A DNA stretch of 64,000 bases, from contig OX031059.1 of NCBI GenBank assembly GCA_943736015.1, positions 22,190,501 through 22,254,500 on the forward strand, written 5' to 3'. A program made the translations under genes and the position numbers. The DNA comes from Tridacna crocea (lineage: Eukaryota > Mollusca > Bivalvia > Cardiida > Cardiidae). The notes beneath the pieces were generated by a model. That model saw only the letters and a list, made by a program, of their open reading frames with translations. It was not told the DNA's origin and ran no database searches. Shown here piece after piece: positions 37,752 through 49,662 of this stretch; within the stretch, counting starts at the first letter, position 1, and each line of letters opens with the position of its first letter.

Positions 37752-38966
37752 ACAAGAGCCGTCAGAGACGGGTTATGCTCCCCGAACAAGTGCTTGTCAT
37801 AAAATATAAGAAATTGATATAAATTCACTTCTTTTATCCTAGAAGAACCTGTTCATGCCCCCCCAAAATTTGAAGTGAAAAGGCAATTACTATGTTAGAG
37901 ATAGCCAACACAAACTTGTAGAGGACAATAGGCCCTGTAAGCCCCCTTTTCCCATAAGACAATATTGGATCATTGTAATAAATACAACGGGTGTGTGGTT
38001 TGTGGCATTTTTGAATAATAATTCGAAATTTCATAAAATTTTGAGCAGTCATGTATTAAATATTACATAAAACAATTTTTTACATGAAGCCCCCTTTTTC
38101 CGAGATGCAGCCTGAAATTGAGAAAAAGGAAGAGAGGTACCTGGGCAACGTTCCAACAAGTTCAGATTTGAAATTTCACAAAGTTTTGAGTACTGATAAA
38201 GGAGAACCTGGTGAAAAACTATTTTTTCCATGAAGTCCCCTTTTTCCGTGATGCAGCCTTAATTTGAGAAACCAGGAAAGACGTATTTGCGCATTAATAA
38301 TTCATAGATTGCAAAAACAAAGGGCACATGTTGAAACTTATAAAACAAGATATAACCATGAAATGTTGACGAAAACTGAAGAAGATATTAGTAAAAATTG
38401 CAATTTTGCATTAGGGCCCCTTTTTCACTCTACAAGAAACCCCCCTTTTCCATGACAGAGGTTCAAATTGAAAAACATATAGATAAAGAAACAAGAGCAC
38501 ACGGTGAAACTTTGAAAAAATAATATAACCATGAAGTTTAATGAAATATTGACCAAAACTGAATGAAATATTAGTAAAAATTGGAATTTTGCAAGAAGAC
38601 CCCTTTTTCCATGACAGAACGTCAACTTAAAAAACGCCCAGATTTAAAATAGCAAGGGCACGTGCTAAAACTATCCATAAACAATATAACCATGAAGTTT
38701 CATGATTTTCTGACAAAAACTGAATGAGATATTGGTAAAAATTGCAATTTTGCATTAAGCCCCTTTTTTCCATGACACCGGTCAAATTGAAAATCCGAAA
38801 AAAGCATATCGGCGCCTGTCCCTAAGGAGTTCATATATGAAGTTTTATCCAATTTGGTCCAAGGTTTGTGGAGAAATCGCTTCGGACGGACGAACAGACG
38901 GAAGGATGGACGGACGGACGGACAGACGAAGCGGCGACTGTATGCTCGCCCTTCGGGGAGCATAAA
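37752..38966 (+). mobile_element. 1.2 kb pearl/Helitron-like element, second copy
   Basis: Colinear with 9785-11027, from AACAAGAGCCGTCAGAGACG to CGCCCTTCGGGGAGCATAAA, including the CCCCTTTTTCCATGAC core units and the GGACGGACGGACGGACAGAC tract. Indels between the two are small. Open frames inside are fragmentary and opposite in sense, so non-coding. Confidence 0.78.
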
Positions 38967-39017
38967 AAATGTCTGTAGGAGCTATTTACTTTGTGTAACT
39001 TATTAATATGTCCCCAT

Positions 39018-39263
39018 ATAACTCTTTACCAAACAAGTCTGAGTTTCTGAGTTCTGATAACCAAGAGAAAGAAGCGGAAAAGTCGCAAAATCATTTCGGG
39101 AAAAGAAGACAAGGCTGGTAAGCAACAGTTTCTCCTTTTCTATAACGTTTCCTACACTTCCCAAGACAATCCTGTCATTTGATATACATCTCTCATAATT
39201 TGTCATCTGCAAATGCTTTCAGTATGGACAAATATAAAATATGACCATCAGGTAAAGAGTTAA
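39018..39263 (-). repeat. Family 1 MITE, diverged, shares TTAA with family 2 copy
   Basis: ATAACTCTTTACCAAACAAG to ATCAGGTAAAGAGTTAA (39260-39263). The same TTAA is the left border of the interrupted family 2 element. Confidence 0.8.
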
Positions 39264-39291
39264 CCCTTTACCCCATAAGGCATTTCTATGG
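39260..39291 (+). repeat. Family 2 MITE, left part, before the 10 kb insertion
   Basis: TTAACCCTTTACCCCATAAG, then GCATTTCTATGG. The remainder is at 49457-49662. TTTCTATGG (39283-39291) is the left copy of the duplicated target. Confidence 0.85.
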
Positions 39292-39303
39292 GGGTGCATG
39301 GAA

Positions 39304-39440
39304 ATACCGGAATGGACCGGAACGGACCGGAATGGACCGGAACGGACCGGAATGGACCGGAACGGACCGGAATGGACCAAAACGGACCGGAATGGACACC
39401 GGAATGGATCAGAACGGACCTGAATGGACTAAAACGGACC
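39304..39440 (+). repeat. ~20 bp minisatellite, left edge of the foldback
   Basis: Repeats of GGAATGGACCGGAACGGACC, decaying inward (GGAACGGACCTGAATGGACT). The inverted counterpart is 48970-49440. Confidence 0.92.
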
Positions 39441-39599
39441 GCGGAATGGACCTGAAGATACGATGAAAAGTCTTGCATTACACCCTTTATTTAATATTCG
39501 AATAGAAAAAAACCTGAACATATTCATGTTAGCTTAACGAGGAACCTGCACCACGGAGGACTATAGGGAAATACAAATGGCCTTCAACTTGAAGGAAAC

Positions 39600-39895
39600 A
39601 TATGAGGACAATTGCCCTCCCCCCCGGACAATTCCCCCCCCTGCAATTGCCCTCCCCCCGAACAATTGCCCCCCTGAGGACGACCCCCAGGACTATTCCC
39701 CGCCGCGGACTATTGCCCCCCGAGGACAATTCCCCCCGACTATTGCCTCCAATGACAATACCTTGTCCTCGGGGGGGAATCGTCCTGGGGGGGGGGGAGA
39801 TTAGTCCGGGTGGGGGGAATTGTCCTAGGGGGCAATGGTTCAGGGGTAATTGTCCTCAGGGGGCAATTGTCCCTGGGGCAATTGTCCTACAATCG
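39600..39895. repeat. C-rich to G-rich inverted minisatellite
   Basis: GAGGACAATTGCCC-type units with C6-C8 runs fill 39600-39760. After CAATACCTTGTCCTCG the same strand turns into GGGGGGGAATCGTCCTGGGG-type units to 39895. The strand composition switches at about 39765. Open frames here (PPPRTIPPP...) are repeat artefacts. Confidence 0.88.
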
Positions 39896-40559
39896 AAGGA
39901 AAAATGGTTTGTATACAACCTTAAAACATCAGGTAAGGCATTAACCTTGCGTGTAAAATCTGATAAAGAAGGTTACATAAGCTTGAACAGACCTTTACAG
40001 GCCACGAAAAGGTGAACATAAGGACTTTAAAAAGTAAAGAAAAACTTGGGGACAGTCCTAAACTCTCATGTTTTTTTTTTAGAACATGGACTATCGGACG
40101 TGGGTATCCTCAGTGGTAACATGGTCTAAAGTGAAAAATATCTGATTTTGGACAATTAAAAAACCAGAACGGTCCTGAACAGACTCTAAAACGCAAACCC
40201 GTGAATGTAGAAATAAAGAAGAAGCCGGAAAATGACCAATATTTTATCAACAACATAAAATACCTTAAGTCTGAAACGTCAGATTGAACATGAACTGAAT
40301 TGAAAATATTTGATATTTGGATATAGAAGGACCAGAACAGAGCCTAACAGACCCTTAATGGCGTACCTGTTAACTTAAAAAACAGGGAGAAACGGGGAAA
40401 TGGCAAACATTACAGAATATGAGTATGAAAAACCCGGAACGGATGTTAACGGTACCTGAAAAGCCTAAACAAAACCTATTTGAAAAAAAAATCGGGAAAA
40501 GACCATAAACCTTATCAGAAATATGAAATATCGGACGTAGGAATGAACATGAACTGAAT

Positions 40560-43500
40560 TGAAAATATCTGATGTTGGAGAGTGGAAATACCGGAACGGA
40601 CCTGAACCGAGCTTTAAAAGTCATCCAAAGGTTTAAAAGCTTTGTGTGAAAATCAGGAAAGGACCAAAATATCATCAGAAATATGAAATGTCGGGCGAAG
40701 CAATCGTTAAATGAACATGAACTTAATTAAAAACATCCGATGTTGGATTGTGGAAATACCGGAACGGACCTGAACCGACCCTTTAAAGCCTTCTCAAGGA
40801 CGGAAAGCTTCATGTGAAAATCAAGAACGGACCAAAATCTCACCAGAAATATGAAATGTCGGACAAAGGAATCGTTAAATGAACATAAACTTAATTGAAA
40901 ACATCCGATGTTAGAGTATGGAAATACCGGAACGGACCTGAACCGACCCTTTAAAGCCTTCTCAAGGACTAAATCCTGCATGTAAAAATCAAGAACGGAA
41001 GAAAATCTCATCACAAATATGAAATGTCGGACGAAGCAATCGTTAAATGAACATGAACTTAATTAAAAACATCCGATGTTGGAGTTTGGAAATACCGGAA
41101 CGGACCTGAACCGACCCTTTAAAGCCTTCTCAAGGACTAAAAGCTTCATGTGAAAATAAGGAAAGGACCAAAATCTCATCAGAAATATGAAATGTCGGAC
41201 AAAGGAATCGTTAAATGAACATAAACTTAATTAAAAACATCCGATGTAAGAGTATGGAAATACCGGAACGGACCTGAACCGACCCTCAAAAGCCTTCTCA
41301 AGGACTAAAACCTGCATGTGAAAATCAAGAACAGAACAAAATCTCATCAGATATATGAAATGTCAGACAAAGGAATCATTAAATTCGAACATGAAGTGAA
41401 TTGAAAAGATCCAATGTTGGAGCATGGAAATACCGGAACGGACCTGAACCGACCCTTAAAAGCCTTCTCAAGGACTAAAAGCTTCACGTGAAAATCAAGA
41501 ACGGACCAAAATATCAACAGGAATATGAAATGTCGTACAAAGGAATCGTTAAATGAACATGAACTTAATTAAAAGCATCCGATCTTAGACTATGGAATAC
41601 CGGAACGGACCTGAACCGAGCTTTAAAAGTCATCCAAAGGTTTAAAAGCTTCGTGTGAAAATCAGGAAAGGACCAAAATATCATCAGAAATATGAAATGT
41701 CGGGCGAAGCAATCGTTAAATGAACATGAACTTAATTAAAAACATCCGATGTTGGATTGTGGAAATACCGGAACGGACCTGAACCGACCCTTTAAAGCCT
41801 TCTCAAGGACTAAAAGCTTCATGTGTAAATCAAGAACGGACCAAAATCTCATCAGAAATATGAAATGTCGGACGAAGCAATCGTTAAATGAACATAAACT
41901 TAATTAAAAACATCCTATGTTAGAGTATGGAAATACCGGAACGGACCTGAACCGACCCTTTAAAGCCTTCTCAAGGACTAAAAGCTGCATGTGAAAATCA
42001 GGAAAGGACCAAAATCGCATCAGAAATATGACATGTCGGACAAAGGAATCGTTAAATAAACATAAACTTAATTAAAAACATCCGATGTTAGAGTATGGAA
42101 ATACCGGAACGGACCTGAACCGACCCTTTAAAGCCTTCTCAAGGACGGAAAGCTTCATGTGAAAATCAAGAACGGACCAAAATCTCATCAGAAATATGAA
42201 ATGTCGGACGAAGCAATCGTTAAATGAACATAAACTTCATTAAAAACATCCGATGTTAGAGTATGGAAATACCGGAACGGACCTGAACCGACCCTTTAAA
42301 GCCTTCTCAAGGACTAAAAGCTTCATGTGAAAATCAGGAAAGGACCAAAATCTCATCAGAAATATGAAATGTCGGACAAAGGAATCGTTAAATGAACATA
42401 AACTTAATTAAAAACATCCGATGTTAGAGTATGGAAATACCGGAACGGACCTGAACCGACCCTTTAAAGCCTTCTCAAGGACTAAAAGCTTCATGTGAAA
42501 ATCAGGAAAGGACCAAAATCTCATCAGAAATATGAAATGTCGGACGAAGCAATCGTTAAATGAACATGAACTTAATTAAAAACATCCGATGTTAGAGTAT
42601 GGAAATACCGGAACGGACCTGAACCGACCCTTTAAAGCCTTCTCAAGGACTGAAAGCTTCATGTGAAAATCAAGAACGGACCAAAATCTCATCAGATATA
42701 TGAAATGTCGGACAAAGGAATCGTTAAATGAACATAAACTGAATTAAAAACATCCGATGTTAGAGTATGGAAATACCGGAACGGACCTGAACCGACCCTT
42801 TAAAGCTTTCTCAAGGACTAAAACCTGCATGTGAAAATCAAGAACGGACCACTTGAAAATCTCATCAGATATATGAAATGTCAGACGAAGGAATCATTAA
42901 ATTTGAACATGAAGTGAATTGAAAAGATCCAATGTTGGAGCATGGAAATACCGGAACGGACCTGAACCGACCCTTAAAAGCCTACCAAAGGACTAAAAGC
43001 TTCATGTGAAAATTGGGAAAGGACCAAAATATCAACAGGAATATGAAATATCGGAAGATGAAATCATTAAATTTGAACATGAAGTGAATTGAAAGGTCCA
43101 ATGTTGGAGCATGGAAATACCGGAACGGACCTGAACCGACCCTTATAAGCCTTCCAAAGGACTAAAAGCTTCATGTGAAAATTGGGAAAGGACCAAAATA
43201 TCAACAGGAATATGAAATATCGGAAGATGAAATCATTAAATTTGAACATGAAGTGAATTGAAAGGTCCAATGTTGGAGCATGGAAATACCGGAACGGACC
43301 TGAACCGACCCTTATAAGCCTTCCAAAGGACTAAAAGCTTCATGTGAAAATTGGGAAAGGACCAAAATCTCAGAAATATGAAATATCGGAAGATGAAATC
43401 ATTAAATGAACATGAAGTGAATTGAAAACATTCGATGTAGGGAGTATGGAAATACCGGAACGGACATGAACCGACCCTTAAAAGCCTTCCAAAGGTTTAA

Positions 43501-43660
43501 AAGCTTCATATGAAAATCGGGAAAGGACCAAAATCTCATTAGAAATATGAAATGTCGGACGAAGGAATCGTTAGATAAACATGGACTGAATTGAAAAGAT
43601 CCGTTTTTGCCGAGTATGGAAATAGCGGAACGGACCTGAACTTGAGATATGTCCAGTAAT
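40560..43660 (+). repeat. 168 bp satellite, left arm
   Basis: About 19 units. Each has ATGGAAATACCGGAACGGAC, CTGAACCGACCCTTTAAAGC, CTTCTCAAGGACTAAAAGCT, AAATCTCATCAGAAATATGA and ACTTAATTAAAAACATCCGA. Units from 40750 to 42840 are very similar to one another; those outside are more diverged. More decayed units extend back to about 40030 and on to 44440-45060. Confidence 0.95.
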
Positions 43661-44425
43661 TAAAGACATTGGTGAAAAATGAAATATAACATGAAACCCC
43701 CTTATTCCATAACGCAGCTACAAATCCCAAAACCTTGACAATATGCGTAAGGTCACATGATTCTGTGAAAATTCCATCCAAATCTGTCAAGAAATGTGGG
43801 AGGCCTTGCGTTCACAAGAAATAGAATGAAATTTAACACGATGCCCCCTTTTTCCATGACGCAACTACAGATCGCAAAACCTTGACAATATGTGATAGGT
43901 CACATGACGAGAAACATTGTGTGAAAAATCTATCCAAATCCGTCATGAAATGTGGGAGGAGTTACGTTTACAAAATTATGGAATGAAATGTTACATGAAG
44001 CCCCCTTTTTCCATGACAACACATTACAAAAACAAGGGTATATAACTGTGGTGTGGTACGGTCAATCTGGGTTAAACTTTTTTCCTGCATTTCCTAATGG
44101 TGGTTGATAGATATGACAAGTTCAATATAAAAAACTCTAGTTTTTAGGATAAGACTCATAATATCAAAAATGTACTCGACCGCATAACTTAAAATCGCCC
44201 CCAGTCGGTCGTTTTGCATCATATGAAAACAACAACAACAACAAAAAGAAACTTGTCTCGGCAGAATGGCTTATTGTACACATGTATAAAGTTTCACGAA
44301 ATTCTGTCCAATGGCATTGAAAATATTCACCCGAACGGACGGCCGGAAGGACGGATGGACAGAAGAACGGGCGGTCGGACAACGCTAAAACTACATCCCT
44401 TTGCTTTCGGCGGGGTATAAAAACA
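43660..44425 (+). mobile_element. Pearl-like element inserted in the left satellite arm
   Basis: Units with ATGCCCCCTTTTTCCATGAC and AAAACCTTGACAATATGYG recall the 1.2 kb elements. It ends in GGACGGCCGGAAGGACGGAT and TTTCGGCGGGGTATAAAA. Satellite units of the arm resume after it. Confidence 0.7.
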
Positions 44426-44439
44426 AAAGAAAATACTGG

Positions 44440-45060
44440 GAACGTGCCTATATTTTATCATTAATATCGGAAATATGAATAATAAGAATGATTTCTAGAA
44501 ATGACCGATTGAAAAGACCAGATTTTGAGGCATGGTAAAAACCGGAATGGACCATCAAAGGCCTAGGTATGGTTCTAAGATCTAAAGAGAAAGCCGGGAT
44601 TGAACCTATATCTAACCAGAAACATCAAATAACGGACGAAGGAATCGTAAGAATAAGCATGAATTCAAATTGACAATATCCTATATTTGAATATGGAAAT
44701 ATCGTATCGGATCTGACCTCACCCCAAAAAGCCTGCTTTTGGACTTTAAAAACAAGGGGAACATCGGGAATGGACCAAATTCTGGTCAAAAATATATAAA
44801 GAAATCGGAATTAAGCATCATAAGAATGGAGCGGTAATAATTTAAAAAAAAAAAACAGATATTGAGGCATAGAAAAACTGGAACGGACCTGAACGGACCA
44901 TCAAGGGCCTATTTATGGACTTAAAAACAAAAGACCCGGAAACGAATCTTTATATCAGGTCCATTAGAAATATTAACTGTAGGAAATATGAATCCTAAGA
45001 ATGACTCCGAACTGAATTGAAAAACTCAGATATCTATGCATGGAAAAACTGAACCCCAAG
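44440..45060 (+). repeat. Decayed satellite units, inner left arm
   Basis: AAAAACCGGAATGGACCATC, GGAACGGACCTGAACGGACC and AGGCATGGTAAAAACCGG-like phrases recur every ~165-175 bp, at low identity. Confidence 0.75.
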
Positions 45061-45184
45061 ATGCCGATACTTTTTGCAAATTCTTTAAGCCCTTTTTTCA
45101 CAGAGCATGGCTCATTTATAGAATCAAAGAAAAGTTAAGATTATATTGAAGGCCAATTAGCGGCCAAAAGTAAACAACTGTGCC

Positions 45185-45910
45185 TTTAAAGGTGGGAATT
45201 CAGATTTTTCACATCTCACCAAACTAAAATACTAGTATTTATAAATCACTGAAATTTATAAGAAAAAACAATTCAAATCATCAATAATTGAGAACCATAA
45301 AATTACAGAAAAAAATATGGTGTTCCCTTAACCCTTTACCAAACAATCCCTGGTTTTTATGACGTTGAGATAGAAGCCTTTTAGAAACATTACATGGGAA
45401 ATGGAGAAAATGTTGGTAACTAGCATTTTCTCGTTTTTCCACCATGTTTTCCACCCTGTTGGAAACATTTTTTTTTTTTTTAATTCTGCTGATTTTGTTG
45501 TCTGCAAATGTTTTCACTTTGGACCTGTCTAAAATTTTGTTGTTTGGTAAAAAGTTAAAAGGCTACGTATTTTTGGATTGGCGCCAGAAATCAAAAAAGC
45601 ATTGTGGGAATGTCAAGTGACTGGCACGTGACTAATGACGTTTAAATTCCATAAAATAACAAACGTGTAATCATTTTCCATACTGTATTCTTCGGTCGCT
45701 ATGTTTGAATCTTCGCCTGTGTATTTCCGGTATGTTAATGAGCGAGTTGCTCATGAACAAATAGACCGGGTTTCCCGTCGGTGTCGACCTCGGCCGAAGT
45801 GAATCTCTAATTTTTCTTGTCGGATGATTTTCAACTACTGGGGGTTTGTAAATGAAAATTAAAAGGATTTGGGGGTTTACAGATGATTTTTTTTTTTTTT
45901 GTAAAATTTT
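45185..45910 (+). repeat. Dispersed repeat forming the foldback spacer, with MITE insertion
   Basis: Same sequence as 11340-11880. It lies at the centre of the 10.2 kb foldback, where the arms meet. The MITE at 45329-45558 inside it is absent from the other copy. Confidence 0.85.
45329..45558 (-). repeat. TTAA MITE family 1 at a proven insertion site
   Basis: GTGTTCCC-TTAA opens and AAAG-TTAA-AAGGCTACG closes; the unoccupied relative reads ATTCCC-TTAA-AAGGCTACG. The palindrome is a little diverged (GAAAATGTTGGTAACTAGC). Confidence 0.95.
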
Positions 45911-45939
45911 AAGTGGTAAAACGTAGGACTCGTACACGT

Positions 45940-48790
45940 CAAATTTACTCCAACATCCGATCTTTCCATTCAACTCTTGTTCAATCTAATGTTGTCAGCG
46001 TCCAGGATTCAATTTTTCTGATAAATATTAGGCCCGGTCGATGTTTTCGGTCCGTGCAGGTCCGTTCCGGTATCGTGCTTCATTCTCCAAAATTGGATCT
46101 TTGCAATTCAGTTTAACTTAATTCTTATGATTTCTGTGTCCGAAATTTCACAGTGATGGTTCTGAAAAGGTTTAATTACCGTTCCGATTTTTTCCCACGT
46201 TTTGATAGTCTATGGGGTCGCCTTTTTTGGGTCGATTCAGGTCCGTTCCAGTTTTTCCATACTCCGATATAGGATCTTCACTATTTAGTTAGTGGTTATT
46301 GTGATGATCGTCCATCGTCCGACATTTATTGTCTCTGGCAAGGTTTAGGTCTTTTTCCCGGTTTTCCCCATTGCTTTCGAAGCTCTTAGGTTCCGTCAAG
46401 TCAGTTCCGGGATTTGATACACCAATATCTGATCTTTTTCATTCAGTCCATGTTTATTCTGTTGCTTCCTTCGTCCAATATTGAATGTGTCTGATGGATT
46501 TAGATCCGTTTTCGATTTTCCCGTTGTTTTCATACTCCATGTGTAGGTATTTTTAAGTTCACTCCTGAAGGTCCGTTCCGGTATTTCCATGCCTAAATAT
46601 ATGATATTTTCCATGATTTTCTGGTTTATTTTAATGATTCTTATATCTGATATTTGATGTTTCTAAAAAGAATTTGATCCGTTCCCGATGTTCCGCTTGT
46701 TTTTTTAGCTCTATATGTGTTCATTTTTTGGGTCCGCTCAGGTCCGTTCCGGTCTTTCCATATTCCAATGTCGGATCTTTCAGTTCAGTTAATGTTTATT
46801 CTGACGATTTCTACGTCTGACTTTTAATCTGATAGGATTTGGGCCCTTTCCTGGTTTTCTCCTTTATTTAAAAGTCCACGTTAATGTTTTTAAGGCCTGT
46901 TCCGGCTTTTCCATGCCTCAAAATCTGATCTTTTCAATTCAGTTCTGGTTAATTTTAATGATTAAAATAACCAATATTTGATGTTTCTGATAAGAATTTG
47001 GTCTGTTCCTAATGTTCCCCTCATTTTCAAGTCAGTTTAGTTGAGTCTTTTAGGTCTGTTCAGGTCCGTTGCGGTCTATCAAACATCAAAACTTCTTTTC
47101 TTTTTACTTACGTCAAAGTTCATTTTTTCTATTCCCGTGTCCTATCACCAATCATCATAATCATCATTATTATTATCATTATTATTGTTATCATTATTAT
47201 TGTTCTCCTAATTATTATGCTTTTTACTATCGTTGTTCCACTCATCTTGAAGGCAACATTGTAAAAAAGACTTTGAAATATGTCTTAATGTTTTAACCTT
47301 CACTAAATAAAGATATTATTATTATTATTATATTTCGATGTTTCTGATACGATTTAGGTCTTTTCCCGATTTTCTCTTTGGTTTTAGAGTCCATTCGAGG
47401 GCCTTTTAGGTTCCGTTCAGGTCCGTTCCGGTTTTTCCATGCCTCAATATTCAATCTCTTCAATTCAGTTATGTTTCATTTCAATGCTTACAAATTACAG
47501 CTTGAAATGCATAGTATTCATTTAAACTTTATATTTTTTATAAAATGTTGGTACGCTCCTGATGTTCCCTTTATTTCCCATACTCCAAAATCGGATCTTT
47601 TCAATATGGTAAATGTTCATTCTTCCTATTTGTATACATCCGATAATTGATATTTCTGATACGGTTTAAGTCTTTTCCTGATTTTCTCTTTGGTTTTAAA
47701 GTCCAAAGGCAGGCCTTTTCAGGTCCGTTCAGGTCCGGCCTGGTTTTTTCATGTTCAATATTTAATCTTTTCAATTCATTTCTGGTTCATTCTAATGCTT
47801 CATATTTTCGACATTTGATTTTTTTTATTATCATATTTTGATCTGTTCCTGTATTCCCGCCGTTTGTTAAGTCCATAGACAGGCCTTTTGTGGTCCGTTC
47901 AGGTCCGTTCTGGTTTTAGAATACATGATCGGATCTTTTCAATTCTGCTCATGTTTATTCCACTGAACATTATGCGATGTTTCTGATAGGGTTTAGATCC
48001 ATCTGTTTTCCCCCCTTCATCTTAAATGACGATAGTGTTTCTTTTTTGAGCGTCCGTTCAGGTCCGTTCCGGTTTTCCCATGCTCGAATACTGATCTTTC
48101 CAATTCCGTTTATGTTTATATTGACTCTTCTGACATCGGATATTTGATGCTTCTGATAAGATTTATGTCATTTCTTGATTTACCTTTGATTTAAAAGTCC
48201 ATATGTTCACTTAATAGGGTCCGTTCAGGTCCGTTCTGGTTTTTCCGTACTTCGATATTGGATCTGCTCAATAGTCATTTCTTGTTCATTTTGACGCTTC
48301 CAACGTCTGGCGTTTATTTAAGGGTGTAGGTCCATTCCAAGTTTTACCATTTATCCTTTAGTCCCTAGAAAGGCTTTTGAGGGTCCATTCAGGTCTGTTC
48401 CGGATTTCCATACTCTTTTTGGGATCTTTTCTATTCATGTTCATTATAACGATTTGATCAAGGCATTACTTGGTGCTTGTGATAAAGTATAGGTCTATTG
48501 TAAGTTTTTCCTTTTTTTAATGTCAATAGCTTTCGTTTTCAGGGTCCAATAAGGTCCGTTCCGTTTTTTCACATATATTGGATTTTTCTCTTTTTTTATT
48601 TACTTCAAATTATATTACTAATTAAAAAAAAAAAAAAAAAAAAAACAACCCTAGTAAGATATTTGATGTTTTTGCATCAGGTTTCGGTCTGTCCAATAGT
48701 TTCTTTTCGGTTTAAATGTCCATATATTCACTTTTAAAGGTCTGTTCAGGTCCGTTCCGGTTTTTCCTACCTTTTAACTTTCCATCAAGA
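45940..48790 (-). repeat. 168 bp satellite, right (inverted) arm, diverged
   Basis: GGTCCGTTCCGG(T/TTTTTCCAT) recurs at roughly 46055, 46240, 46567, 46738, 47055, 47425, 47725, 47900, 48057, 48226, 48390, 48548 and 48740. It is the reverse complement of the left-arm phrase, but units are far more diverged than in the left arm. Confidence 0.88.
47155..47330. repeat. ATT/ATC microsatellites
   Basis: ATCATTATTATTATCATTAT tracts near 47158-47215 and a TTATTATTATTATTATA tract near 47312-47330. Confidence 0.8.
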
Positions 48791-48969
48791 TTACTGTCTT
48801 ACCTGAACTTTAAAGTCGTATACAAATTGATTTTCCTTCAAGATTAAGGTCTATTCCTTGAAGCCCTATGTCATGGAAGTTCATCTTCAGCTTACCTTAA
48901 TATGTTCAGGCGTTTCCCTATTCCAATACCAAATAACTGAATAACTGCTATAAGCGTTTACATCGTATC

Positions 48970-49445
48970 CTCAAGTCCATTCCGGTCCGTTCCGGTCCAT
49001 CCCAGTCCATTCCTGTGTCCATTCCGGTCCGGTTTGGTCCATTCCGGTGTCCATTCCGGTCCATCCCAGTCCATTCCTGTGTCCATTCCGGTTCGTTTTG
49101 GTACATTCCGGTGTCCATTCCGGTCCTGTCTGGTCCTTTCCAGTGTCCATTCCAGTCCGTTTTGGTCCATTCCGGTGTCCATTCCGGTCCATCCCAGTCC
49201 ATTCCGGTGTCCATTCCGGTCCGTTTTGGTCCATTCCGGTGTCCGTTCCGGTCCGTTCTGATGTCCATTCCGGTCCGTTCCGGTCCATTCCGGTCCGTTC
49301 TGATGTCCATTCCGGTCCGTTCCGGTCCATTCCGGTGTCCATTCCGGTCCGTTCTGATGTCCATTCCGGTCCGTTCCGGTCCATTCCGGTGTCCATTCCG
49401 GTCCGTTCCGGTCCATTCCGGTCCGTTCCGGTCCATTCCGGTATT
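48970..49445 (-). repeat. ~20 bp minisatellite, right edge of the foldback
   Basis: About 475 bp of CCATTCCGGTCCGTTCCGGT and GTGTCCATTCCGGTCCGTTT variants. Because the repeat lacks stops, several 150-220 residue frames (…NGPERTGMD…, …SIPVRSGPF…) are open on both strands; these are not genes. Confidence 0.93.
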
Positions 49446-49456
49446 TCCATGCACCG

Positions 49457-49662
49457 TTTCTGGGGTATCTCTAATTGACCCTAAATAACAGCAAGGATGA
49501 AGCTGTTTCTTATGTGTATATGACACCTTTTGATAGCATAGAAAACATTGTGGCAAAAGGTGAAATTGCTCGTCACGAGCAATTTCACTTTTTGCCACAA
49601 TGTTTTCCAAAGGCTCCTACAAGTAATGCGTAGAAATGAGTATCTATGGAGTAAAGTGTTAA
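49457..49662 (+). repeat. Family 2 MITE, right part
   Basis: TTTCTGGGGTATCTCTAATT onward matches 1320-1528: palindrome AAAAGGTGAAATTGCTCGTC / ACGAGCAATTTCACTTTTTG, end GAGTAAAGTGTTAA (49659-49662, shared with the next copy). Confidence 0.88.

Larger units (their letters stand above)
39292..49456. mobile_element. 10.2 kb foldback element with satellite arms
   Basis: The ends are inverted: GGGTGCATGGAAATACCGG on the left and CCGGTATTTCCATGCACCG on the right. Flanking TTTCTATGG / TTTCTGGGG is a 9-bp duplication (7/9), and deleting the insert restores a family 2 MITE like 1301-1528. The left arm (39292 to about 45060) and right arm (about 45940-49456) carry the same satellites in opposite orientation, around a ~0.9 kb spacer. 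No transposase was found, so it would be non-autonomous. Long inverted repeats with ~9-bp duplications resemble Mutator-like or Foldback elements; that class is inferred. Confidence 0.75.

Noticed and set aside
39577..40015. Proline/glycine-rich ORFs over the C-rich/G-rich segment
   Set aside because: Pure low-complexity translation of a minisatellite, open on both strands at once.
48948..49610. Long open frames (up to 220 residues) with NGPERTGMD / SIPVRSGPF repeats on both strands
   Set aside because: They are the 20 bp CCATTCCGGTCCGTTCCGGT minisatellite, stop-free in several frames on both strands. No splice or start context, and it is the edge of a foldback element.
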